Source: JANWHF01 sp036276235 (GTDB lineage Bacteria; Planctomycetota; Phycisphaerae; Tepidisphaerales; Tepidisphaeraceae). From it: a DNA stretch of 11,908 nt. Both the position numbers and the translations under genes were made by a program. The stretch is taken from assembly GCA_036276235.1 (NCBI GenBank), contig DATBDZ010000165.1, positions 1 to 11,908 of the forward strand, given 5' to 3'. Shown piece after piece: positions 6,404-11,908 of the stretch (position 1 is the first letter of the stretch; every line of letters starts with the position of its first letter). The notes beneath the pieces were generated by a model. It was not told the DNA's origin. It worked only from the letters and a program-made list of their open reading frames with translations, and did not search any database.

Positions 6404-6775
6404 ATGCCGACGATTAATCAGTTGATCAAGAAGCCCCGGCGGAGCCTTTCGCGAATTAACAAGGTCAAGGACCTGGAGGCCTGTCCGCAAAAGCGCGGCG
6501 TCTGCCTCCAAGTGAAGACCATGACGCCCAAAAAGCCCAACTCGGCGCTGCGAAAGATCGCTCGAGTTCGCTTGAGCAACGGGCGCGAAGTAACGGCGTA
6601 TATTCCGGGTGAAGAGCACAACTTGCAGGAACACAGCATCGTGCTGGTGCGCGGCGGTCGCGTTCGCGATTTGCCGGGCGTGCGTTATCACATCGTCCGC
6701 GGTACATTAGACGCACTGGGCGTCGACGGCCGAAAACGCAGCAGAAGCAAGTATGGCGCTAAGAAGGGCAAGTAA
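6404..6775 (+). CDS. rpsL: 30S ribosomal protein S12
   Basis: S12 sits at the decoding centre of the small subunit and controls accuracy of tRNA selection. The 123-residue protein is full length and begins with the canonical MPTINQLIKKPR. It has the conserved QKRGVCLQVKTMTPKKPNSA loop (30-48, with Lys43) and RGGRVRDLPGVRYH (83-96). Asp89, the usual methylthiolation site, is kept. Position 88 is Arg where most bacteria have Lys; the same substitution causes streptomycin resistance in Escherichia coli and Mycobacterium. The upstream TTG start at 6392 or earlier was rejected because GAAGGA (6394-6399) spaces well with the ATG at 6404. It is the first gene of a short str-type unit with rpsG. Confidence 0.98.
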   Translation: MPTINQLIKKPRRSLSRINKVKDLEACPQKRGVCLQVKTMTPKKPNSALRKIARVRLSNGREVTAYIPGEEHNLQEHSIVLVRGGRVRDLPGVRYHIVRGTLDALGVDGRKRSRSKYGAKKGK

Positions 6776-6820
6776 GGGAACGCACCCGCGTTTCCTCAAG
6801 TCGCCCGGGGAATAGTGGGT

Positions 6821-6949
6821 ATGTACGGGGTAATCTTATTGGGCGAGTCGGCTGCCGATTGGCATGCTCAGACTCGCGGGGCTGTAATGTTTTGCCTTGC
6901 CGTCCTGTCGCTTATATTTATGGCGATCTGGTGGCTGAGGCGTGGTTAG
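6821..6949 (+). CDS. Possible 42-residue single-helix membrane protein
   Basis: An ATG-to-TAG frame in the rpsL-rpsG spacer encodes 42 residues: a short polar head (GESAADWHAQTRG, about 8-20), one hydrophobic stretch (about 21-38) and a C-terminal WWLRRG. That is a plausible small membrane protein with a positive end. No homologue is recognised, the only upstream purines are a GGGG at 6807-6810, and the frame overlaps a strong RNA stem-loop. It may therefore be a chance frame in a regulatory spacer. I rate it as possible only. Confidence 0.25.
   Translation: MYGVILLGESAADWHAQTRGAVMFCLAVLSLIFMAIWWLRRG
6843..6877 (+). promoter_or_regulatory. Stem-loop in the rpsL-rpsG spacer, possible ribosomal-protein control site
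   Basis: GCGAGTC (6843-6849) pairs with GACTCGC (6871-6877), and inside it TGCC GATT GGCA (6853-6864) forms a tight hairpin, with GC pairs between the two and a small internal loop. The result is an imperfect stem of about 13 pairs. In Escherichia coli the S12-S7 intercistronic region binds S7 and controls the operon. The position is equivalent here, but no sequence match to that site was established. Confidence 0.35.
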
Positions 6950-6991
6950 GTTTACCAGCGCCCAATGGGCGCGGATTTCGACGGTAGAACG

Positions 6992-7468
6992 ATGGCATAT
7001 AAGAAATTCACCGCCAGCGAGGACATGCTCAAGCCTGATTCTCGCTACAACAGCAAACTCGTCTCCAAATTCATCAACTGCCTCATGTGGGACGGCAAGA
7101 AAAGCGTCGCGCAGAAGGTCTTCTATTCGGCGATGGACAGCGTCGTAAAGAAGATGAAGGATGTGCCGCCGCTGGAGTTGTTTGAGACGGCAATCAACAA
7201 CATCAAGCCATACGTCGAGGTGCGCAGTCGCCGCGTCGGCGGGGCCAACTACCAGGTGCCGATGCAGGTGAACAAGAAGCGGCAGCAGAGCCTGGCGTTT
7301 CGCTGGCTGCTCGCCGCCTGCCGCGATGCCGGCGGCCGGCCCATGGCCGACCGCCTGGCGGATGAGCTGATGGCGGCCTTCAAGAAGGAAGGCAAAGCCA
7401 TGCAGACCCGCGAAAACACGCACCGCATGGCGGATGCGAATAAAGCATTCGCCCACTTCGCGTGGTAA
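6992..7468 (+). CDS. rpsG: 30S ribosomal protein S7
   Basis: S7 nucleates assembly of the 30S head by binding 16S rRNA and lines the E site. The 158-residue product is of normal length and has the family signature RRVGGANYQVPMQV (about 79-92) and the terminal TRENTHRMADANKAFAHFAW. I chose the ATG at 6992 (MAYKKF), which matches usual S7 starts, rather than the ATG at 6965, which has no ribosome-binding site. The site before 6992 is also weak (GGTAG). It lies 216 bases after rpsL, a wide gap for this pair, and is followed by a strong terminator instead of fusA. Confidence 0.97.
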   Translation: MAYKKFTASEDMLKPDSRYNSKLVSKFINCLMWDGKKSVAQKVFYSAMDSVVKKMKDVPPLELFETAINNIKPYVEVRSRRVGGANYQVPMQVNKKRQQSLAFRWLLAACRDAGGRPMADRLADELMAAFKKEGKAMQTRENTHRMADANKAFAHFAW

Positions 7469-7495
7469 GCATTCGGTTGGTTAAGACAAGTTTTG

Positions 7496-7525
7496 AAAAG
7501 CTCGCGCAGATGCGCGAGCTTTTTT
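7496..7525 (+). terminator. Strong intrinsic terminator after rpsG
   Basis: AAAAGCTCGCGC (7496-7507) and GCGCGAGCTTTT (7512-7523) form a perfect 12-bp stem with an AGAT loop, running into six T residues (7520-7525). It lies 27 bases after the rpsG stop. This is the clearest terminator in the window and ends the rpsL-rpsG unit. Confidence 0.92.
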
Positions 7526-7940
7526 ATGCGCTGAATTTTTGCGGTATTCGTCCGGGGTCCGGATGCAGATGGGGTTTCGCTCGCAACGCGCGCGGCGATG
7601 AGTCGTGTCCCCTCCTCCAGTACCAGGGGAGGGAGAAATGGAGCCGCCTAAAGTGTCACGCACCCGAGGCCCGCGACCCATCGAACACGGGTTGGCCCCT
7701 CCGAGAAATCTCGTTAGGTTTGCCGCTCAAACTCGTCGAAACCATAGGACAGCGCGTACATTCAAAGGTGGGATTGCCGGCTTGTCCGGCTTGACACGAT
7801 GGCATCCGCCCGATTACGTATCAACGCTTTTCCGCCCCAGGCGGTATCGCGGTTACGGGGCGCGGCCCTGAGCCTGATTGAATAGTTCTGGGTGAGTCTG
7901 GTCGAAGGGGCTTGTCCAGAGCTTGTTTTAAGGCTTAGGC
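7526..7940. other. Intergenic stretch between rpsG and the ABC cluster
   Basis: No gene is convincing in these roughly 415 bases. The stretch contains the degenerate repeat at 7609-7635, a small GCCGG/CCGGC hairpin (7776-7790) and an exact TTGACA (7791-7796). No good -10 lies 16-18 bases downstream of that hexamer, so a promoter for the ABC cluster is possible here but not demonstrated. Open frames in this interval lack ribosome-binding sites and recognisable products. Confidence 0.5.
7609..7635. repeat. Degenerate single copy of the GC-rich palindrome
   Basis: CCCCTCCTCC, a GTAC-containing centre, and AGGGGAGGGAG form an imperfect palindrome like the units of the element at 1349-1487, sharing the GTAC loop and the C/G-rich arms. 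Here it stands alone and its arms no longer match exactly, so it is probably an older or decayed copy. Confidence 0.55.
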
Positions 7941-7945
7941 GGAGG
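7941..7945 (+). promoter_or_regulatory. Ribosome-binding site fixing the ABC ATPase start
   Basis: GGAGG ends 9 bases before the GTG at 7955. It decides in favour of that GTG over the more upstream GTG at 7892, which lacks a comparable site and would add 21 residues unlike the family. Confidence 0.8.
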
Positions 7946-7954
7946 AAACTTGGC

Positions 7955-8986
7955 GTGATATCCGTCTCCAACCTGACTAAGGAATACGGCAACGTACTGG
8001 CCGTTGACCACATTAACTTTGAAGTGGGTACAGGGCAGGTCGTGGGATTTCTAGGGCCTAACGGCGCTGGAAAATCAACCACCATCAAGATGCTCTCGTG
8101 CTTCGTCGCCCCCACCAGCGGCGGCGCTACCGTCAACGGCTTTGATATTTTTCACCAGTCAAAGCAGGTGCGCGCCAGCCTCGGCTATCTGCCCGAAAGC
8201 ACGCCGCTCTATACCGAGATGCGCGTCGAGGAATATCTCGATTTCCGCGGGCGGCTGCGAAAGATGGACCGCGCAAACCGCCGCAAGCGCATCGATTATG
8301 TCGTCGAGCGCTGCTGGCTGGGCAATGTCCGCAAGCGGATCATCGGGCATCTTTCCAAGGGATATCGCCAGCGCGTCGGCCTGGCCGATTCGCTCTTGCA
8401 CAATCCCAAGGTGCTGATTCTGGATGAGCCGACTGTTGGGCTTGATCCCACGCAAATCCGCGAAACGCGCAAGCTCATTCGCGATCTGGGCGGGCAGCAT
8501 ACCGTCATGCTTTCCACGCACATCCTGCCGGAGGTCGAGGCGGTGTGCGATCGCGCGATCATCATCGCGGCTGGTCGGATTGTCGCGCAAGGCTCGCCGG
8601 ATGAGCTTCGTGCCAGTCGCCGGGCGCAGGCGCGGGTGCTGGTTGATTGCCGCGGGCCTGCGGAGCAGGTGAAGGCGGCGCTATCGCGCGTGAACGGCGT
8701 CAGTCGCGTCGAATCGCTTCCTTCAGTTGAGAAGGGCTGCGTCAGCTTCGCATTGCGGCCGCGCGATTCACAGGATATTCGCGAGGAAGTGGCGCGCACG
8801 ATTATCGCGGGCGGATGGCCGCTGCGCGAGATGCGGCTGGAGCAGGCAACGCTGGAAGAATTCTTTATCGAAGTCACCGCCAGGCAGGCGATGGGACGCC
8901 CCGCGGGCGGGCCGGCGGATGCCGACTCGCAATCGGGCGCCGATGAGTCCCCCGCCGCCGTACCGGCAGAAGGAGGCGCGCGATGA
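7955..8986 (+). CDS. ABC transporter ATP-binding protein, GldA-like
   Basis: This is the ATPase subunit that should power the permease encoded next. From the GTG at 7955 (343 aa) it shows Walker A GPNGAGKST (34-42), a Q-loop region GYLPESTPLY in which Glu81 replaces the usual Gln (as often in this subfamily), signature LSKGYRQRV (133-141), Walker B VLILDEP (153-159, catalytic Glu158), D-loop GLDP and switch His189. Residues from about 225 form the extra C-terminal domain typical of the GldA/multidrug-like ABC-2 ATPases, ending in a low-complexity Ala/Pro/Gly tail. It overlaps the permease start by 4 bases (ATGA), so the two are translationally coupled. Gld proteins were named for gliding motility in Bacteroidetes; homologues here need not serve gliding, and the substrate is unknown. 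Confidence 0.92.
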   Translation: MISVSNLTKEYGNVLAVDHINFEVGTGQVVGFLGPNGAGKSTTIKMLSCFVAPTSGGATVNGFDIFHQSKQVRASLGYLPESTPLYTEMRVEEYLDFRGRLRKMDRANRRKRIDYVVERCWLGNVRKRIIGHLSKGYRQRVGLADSLLHNPKVLILDEPTVGLDPTQIRETRKLIRDLGGQHTVMLSTHILPEVEAVCDRAIIIAAGRIVAQGSPDELRASRRAQARVLVDCRGPAEQVKAALSRVNGVSRVESLPSVEKGCVSFALRPRDSQDIREEVARTIIAGGWPLREMRLEQATLEEFFIEVTARQAMGRPAGGPADADSQSGADESPAAVPAEGGAR

Positions 8987-9699
8987 GCGGCGCTACCACT
9001 ATCGCCCGCAGGGAATTGGGCAGCTATTTCTATTCCCCCATCGCCTACGTCGTGATGGTTCTATTCCTCCTGATCTGCGGATCGCTTTTCTGGAATGACT
9101 TCGAGCCGGGCCAGCCTGCTGCCATGCGAACGCTCTTCGATTGGATGGTGTGGCTGCTGGTCGTCGCCGTCCCCGTGCTGTGCATGGGATTGCTGGCGCA
9201 GGAACGATCCACCAACACCATCGAAACACTCATGACCGCGCCGATCGATGAGGCCGAAGTGGTCGTGGGGAAATTCCTCGGATCGCTCGGCTTGCTGGTC
9301 ATCCTGCTGATCCCGACGTTTCTCTACGTCGTGATGATGCGAATCTACGCACGACCGGATATCGGGCCGATCCTCAGCGGATATCTGGGAATCATCCTTG
9401 TCGGCGCGTTGTTCATCTCGATCGGGCTTTTCTGCTCGGCGATGACGCGCAGCCAGATCGTGGCGGCGGTCGCGTCGGCCGCGATCCTCACGCTCATCAC
9501 CATCATTCCCTGGTGGCTGGGCACCAAGGCGAGCCTCCCCCCCTTCTGGCGCAAGGTGATCGATGAAACCGTCTTTCATCGCTACACCGATTTCAGCAAG
9601 GGGTTGGTGGACGTCGGAAACGTTGTCTTCTTTATCGCGGCGACCGTCGTGTTCCTCTTCATCACAACCAAACGTCTTGAATTTGAGCGGTGGAAATGA
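8983..9699 (+). CDS. ABC-2 type permease, GldF-like
   Basis: A 238-residue integral membrane protein that should form the translocation path with the upstream ATPase. Six hydrophobic helices are visible at about 19-37, 51-71, 99-119, 129-152, 158-180 and 211-228. Family-typical segments are RRELGSYFYSPIAYVV (9-24), QERSTNTIETLMTAP (73-87) before a VVVGKFLG stretch, and the C-terminal TDFSKGLVDVGNVVFF. The length and layout match GldF-type ABC-2 permeases. A good ribosome-binding site (GAAGGAGG, just before the ATG) lies inside the end of the ATPase gene. Its stop overlaps the start of the next gene, again as ATGA. Confidence 0.92.
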   Translation: MSGATTIARRELGSYFYSPIAYVVMVLFLLICGSLFWNDFEPGQPAAMRTLFDWMVWLLVVAVPVLCMGLLAQERSTNTIETLMTAPIDEAEVVVGKFLGSLGLLVILLIPTFLYVVMMRIYARPDIGPILSGYLGIILVGALFISIGLFCSAMTRSQIVAAVASAAILTLITIIPWWLGTKASLPPFWRKVIDETVFHRYTDFSKGLVDVGNVVFFIAATVVFLFITTKRLEFERWK

Positions 9700-11876
9700 G
9701 CCAGAATAATTCCAACCAAACTCCCAGCCGCACGCGGCCAGAATCTCAGGCCGAACGCTGGATCAAGTACGGCTCCAACGTCGGCCTAACCATCGTCCTG
9801 GCGATCGTGCTGGCGGTGATACTCACCTGGGTCGCCCAGCGCGCCCGCGCCCGCGTCGATACGACCAAGGGCGGGAGCCTGAGCCTCAAGCCGCAATCGA
9901 TCGAGGTGCTCAAGCAGCTCAAGCAGCACGTTACGCTGGTGAGCCTGTACGTTCATACCGATCAGAATCGGCAGGCATCAGCGGATGAAGACGCGCCGAA
10001 GATCGAGCCGATTGATTTCGCGACAAAAGTATCAGACTTGCTGGACGAATATCGCAGCAAGAGCACGATGATCGACGTCAAGGTCATCGACCCGCTCAAA
10101 GAGAAGGACAAGCTCGAGGATCTGCACAAGCAGTTCATCAATAAGTATGGCGGCCAGATCAAGGGCTACACCGATTACCTGAACGACTGGAAGGCGCAGG
10201 CCAATCAGATTCAGAAATTGCTCGCCGCCGAGGCGGATCAGTTGCGGCCGTTCAGCACGACTGAAGAGGCCACGAGCGAGAAGGGTCAGTTCGTTGACCA
10301 GGTGGTTCGCACGGTTTCTCAAAGCCTGCCGGAAGCCTGGAAGAACGCCTCCGACGACATCGATCGCGAATTGAAGCACACTCACCCCGACTACAAATCA
10401 GCGGTTGAGGTGGCTCGCAAGATGCTCGACCGGATGTCGACGATCGCCAACACGATTGCGACCCAGGCGCCGATCGCGCAAAACGAAGCATCGATCCCCG
10501 CGGCATTCCGCAAATATTTGATGGACGCGGTTCCGCGCTACCAGCAGATCAAGAAGCTGTGCGATGACATGGTGAGCCGCGCGGACAAGCTCGGCGAGCT
10601 GAAGGTCGATCAGCTCGAACAGGCGCTCAATGTCGATAACCCGGTGCTCGTGCTGGGCGACAACGAATGGCGCGTGCTCTCCTTCGGCCAGGTATGGCAG
10701 CAGGATCCCGACGCCAAGGCACTGGCCAACGGCGCGGCGATCCGGCCCCGCTTTGCCGGCGAGCAGGCGATTACCACCGCCATCTACACACTGGAATCTC
10801 CCACCAAGCAGAAGATCTGCATTCTGCGGCCCGGCGGCGCACCGCTGGCCAACCCCGGATTCATGGGATTGACCGAAGGAGGCCCGCTCTCAACTTTTGC
10901 CAACTATCTGCGCGAGTATAACTTCGATGTTACTGAGAAGGATTTGTCCGGGCAGTGGCAGATGCAAGCGCAGATGCGGCAGCAAATGCCTTCAGCCCCC
11001 GAGCCAAGCGATGAGGAAATCAAGGACGCCGTCTGGGTAGTGCTGGATGCCGGCGGCGAGCAGGGACCGCCGACGGGCGTTGCAGCAAAGCTCGCCGAAC
11101 ACCTCAAGCAAGGCGGATCGGCCCTGGTTCTGGTCGAGCCGCACGGCGACCCGCTTGTGGAGGCGCTGAAAGATTGGGGCGTCGAAGTTCATCCGCAGGC
11201 TGTTTCGGTCCACCAACCGGTCGTGATGAACGACACTGCGGGAAATGATCCCATCGAGGAGGCCAAGGCAAGGCCTTACATCTTCGATGTCCGCAATTAT
11301 GGCAATCACCCAATCGCCCGGCCGGAGCTGAACCTGGATTCGATTTTCGTTCCGATCGTTCCGGTGTCGCCGGGTACGGCGCAGGGAGCACAGGTGACGG
11401 CGTTGTTGCCGCTGAGCGAATCGGTCAGCGGCCTGAAAACCTGGGGCGAAACCGATATTGATTCCCTCGCCCGCAATGAGACGCCGACCTTCAACCCCGA
11501 GAAGGGCGACATCCCCGGCCCGCTCTTCGGCGGCGCCGCGGTTGAAAAAGGCAAGGGCCGGCTGGTCGTGATCGGAAGCGCGCGGTTCGTGTTCAACAAT
11601 TTCCTGCACATTCCCGATCCGAACGTACAGCGCACGCGCAATATGCTCGTGGCTCGATTCCCCGGAAATCTGGAGTTGGCGACGAACAGCGTGTTCTGGG
11701 TTGCCAAGCTTGACCCGATGATCGCGATCAGCCCCAGCGCGATGGACGTCAGCCGCATCAGCGGCGACATGAGCCCCGGCATGCTCAAGTTCTGGCGCAT
11801 CGGCGTGATGATGGTGCTGCTGCCCGGCCTGGTAATCGCCGCCGGCCTGGGCGTCTATGCCGCGCGAAAAGATTAA
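9696..11876 (+). CDS. GldG-like ABC auxiliary protein with a long helical insert
   Basis: The 726-residue product is a membrane-anchored auxiliary subunit of the GldG/ABC_transp_aux type. It has a short polar N-terminus, one helix (about 28-48), an extracytoplasmic part beginning SLSLKPQSIEVLKQL (61-75) that is diagnostic of the family, a second conserved part (about 313-680) with repeated beta-alpha units, and a C-terminal helix (about 699-722) ending in a few basic residues. Between about 140 and 312 lies a charged, largely helical insert that makes it longer than the 450-600 residues usual for GldG. The ATG at 9696 overlaps the permease stop; a GTG at 9690 would add two residues. It should complete a three-subunit exporter-like complex with the two upstream genes. 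The role of the soluble domain is unknown. Confidence 0.88.
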   Translation: MSQNNSNQTPSRTRPESQAERWIKYGSNVGLTIVLAIVLAVILTWVAQRARARVDTTKGGSLSLKPQSIEVLKQLKQHVTLVSLYVHTDQNRQASADEDAPKIEPIDFATKVSDLLDEYRSKSTMIDVKVIDPLKEKDKLEDLHKQFINKYGGQIKGYTDYLNDWKAQANQIQKLLAAEADQLRPFSTTEEATSEKGQFVDQVVRTVSQSLPEAWKNASDDIDRELKHTHPDYKSAVEVARKMLDRMSTIANTIATQAPIAQNEASIPAAFRKYLMDAVPRYQQIKKLCDDMVSRADKLGELKVDQLEQALNVDNPVLVLGDNEWRVLSFGQVWQQDPDAKALANGAAIRPRFAGEQAITTAIYTLESPTKQKICILRPGGAPLANPGFMGLTEGGPLSTFANYLREYNFDVTEKDLSGQWQMQAQMRQQMPSAPEPSDEEIKDAVWVVLDAGGEQGPPTGVAAKLAEHLKQGGSALVLVEPHGDPLVEALKDWGVEVHPQAVSVHQPVVMNDTAGNDPIEEAKARPYIFDVRNYGNHPIARPELNLDSIFVPIVPVSPGTAQGAQVTALLPLSESVSGLKTWGETDIDSLARNETPTFNPEKGDIPGPLFGGAAVEKGKGRLVVIGSARFVFNNFLHIPDPNVQRTRNMLVARFPGNLELATNSVFWVAKLDPMIAISPSAMDVSRISGDMSPGMLKFWRIGVMMVLLPGLVIAAGLGVYAARKD

Positions 11877-11882
11877 TGCGTC

Positions 11883-11908
11883 GGGTTCAGGGTTCAGGGT
11901 TCGGGGTT
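11883..11908. repeat. Tandem GGGTTCA heptamer repeat at right edge
   Basis: Three full 7-base units (GGGTTCA twice, then GGGTTCG) plus a partial fourth begin 7 bases after the GldG-like stop and run off the window. The tract is telomere-like in appearance but is simply a short intergenic tandem repeat as far as can be seen. A decayed tract with the same period lies at 1-27. Confidence 0.75.

Noticed and set aside
7776..7820. Promoter for the ABC cluster from TTGACA at 7791
   Set aside because: No -10 hexamer with more than two matches lies at 16-18 bases, so the -35 match alone is not enough.
7462..7871. Frames across the rpsG terminator and downstream spacer
   Set aside because: They cross a strong terminator and a repeat, lack ribosome-binding sites and resemble no known protein.
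11883..11908. Telomere or linear chromosome end
   Set aside because: Three heptamers beside an operon are too few, and a similar decayed tract occurs at the other edge; a simple tandem repeat explains it.

Overview
The window (about 60% G+C by eye) looks like chromosomal DNA of a planctomycete, possibly a Phycisphaerae-type lineage. The clues are a three-gene Gld-like ABC exporter cluster, a secreted Asp-box (sialidase-fold) protein, a YqiJ/NfeD-like membrane protein with an Asp/His-rich linker, and several families of short palindromic repeats between genes. This placement is inferred from gene content and was not tested by alignment.

Layout. Positions 1-211 are a non-coding leader. A YqiJ-like membrane protein with an OB-fold tail (212-973) follows, then a short ORF (963-1337) that reads as only the C-terminal end of a flotillin-like protein. 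An AT-rich short repeat marks their junction. Positions 1338-1699 are a repeat patch: a 139-bp GC-rich compound inverted repeat and a second palindrome of a different family. A secreted Asp-box beta-propeller protein (1700-2782) is convergent with an MFS transporter (2880-4493, minus), and the two share a bidirectional terminator. Upstream of the transporter gene is a perfect dyad that could be an operator. guaB (IMP dehydrogenase, 4703-6244, minus) is divergent from rpsL (6404-6775, plus), and their putative promoters interleave. rpsG (6992-7468) follows rpsL after a 216-base gap that holds a stem-loop and a possible 42-residue membrane ORF. A strong intrinsic terminator ends this ribosomal unit, and no fusA or tuf follows. 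After a roughly 430-base intergenic stretch with a degenerate copy of the GC-rich repeat comes a translationally coupled ABC cluster: ATPase (7955-8986), six-helix permease (8983-9699) and a large GldG-like auxiliary protein (9696-11876). The window ends in a tandem heptamer repeat.

How the parts work together. guaB makes the XMP precursor of GTP, while rpsL and rpsG make 30S proteins. Interleaved promoters could link GTP supply to ribosome synthesis. The ABC trio should form one membrane complex; its substrate cannot be read from sequence. The YqiJ-like gene normally partners a flotillin, but here that partner appears to have lost its SPFH domain. I see no mobile-element gene, CRISPR array, rRNA or tRNA. 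I also see no convincing new multi-gene system. The more unusual points are the truncated flotillin module, the nested repeats, the guaB/rpsL promoter arrangement, the rpsL-rpsG spacer, and Arg at S12 position 88.
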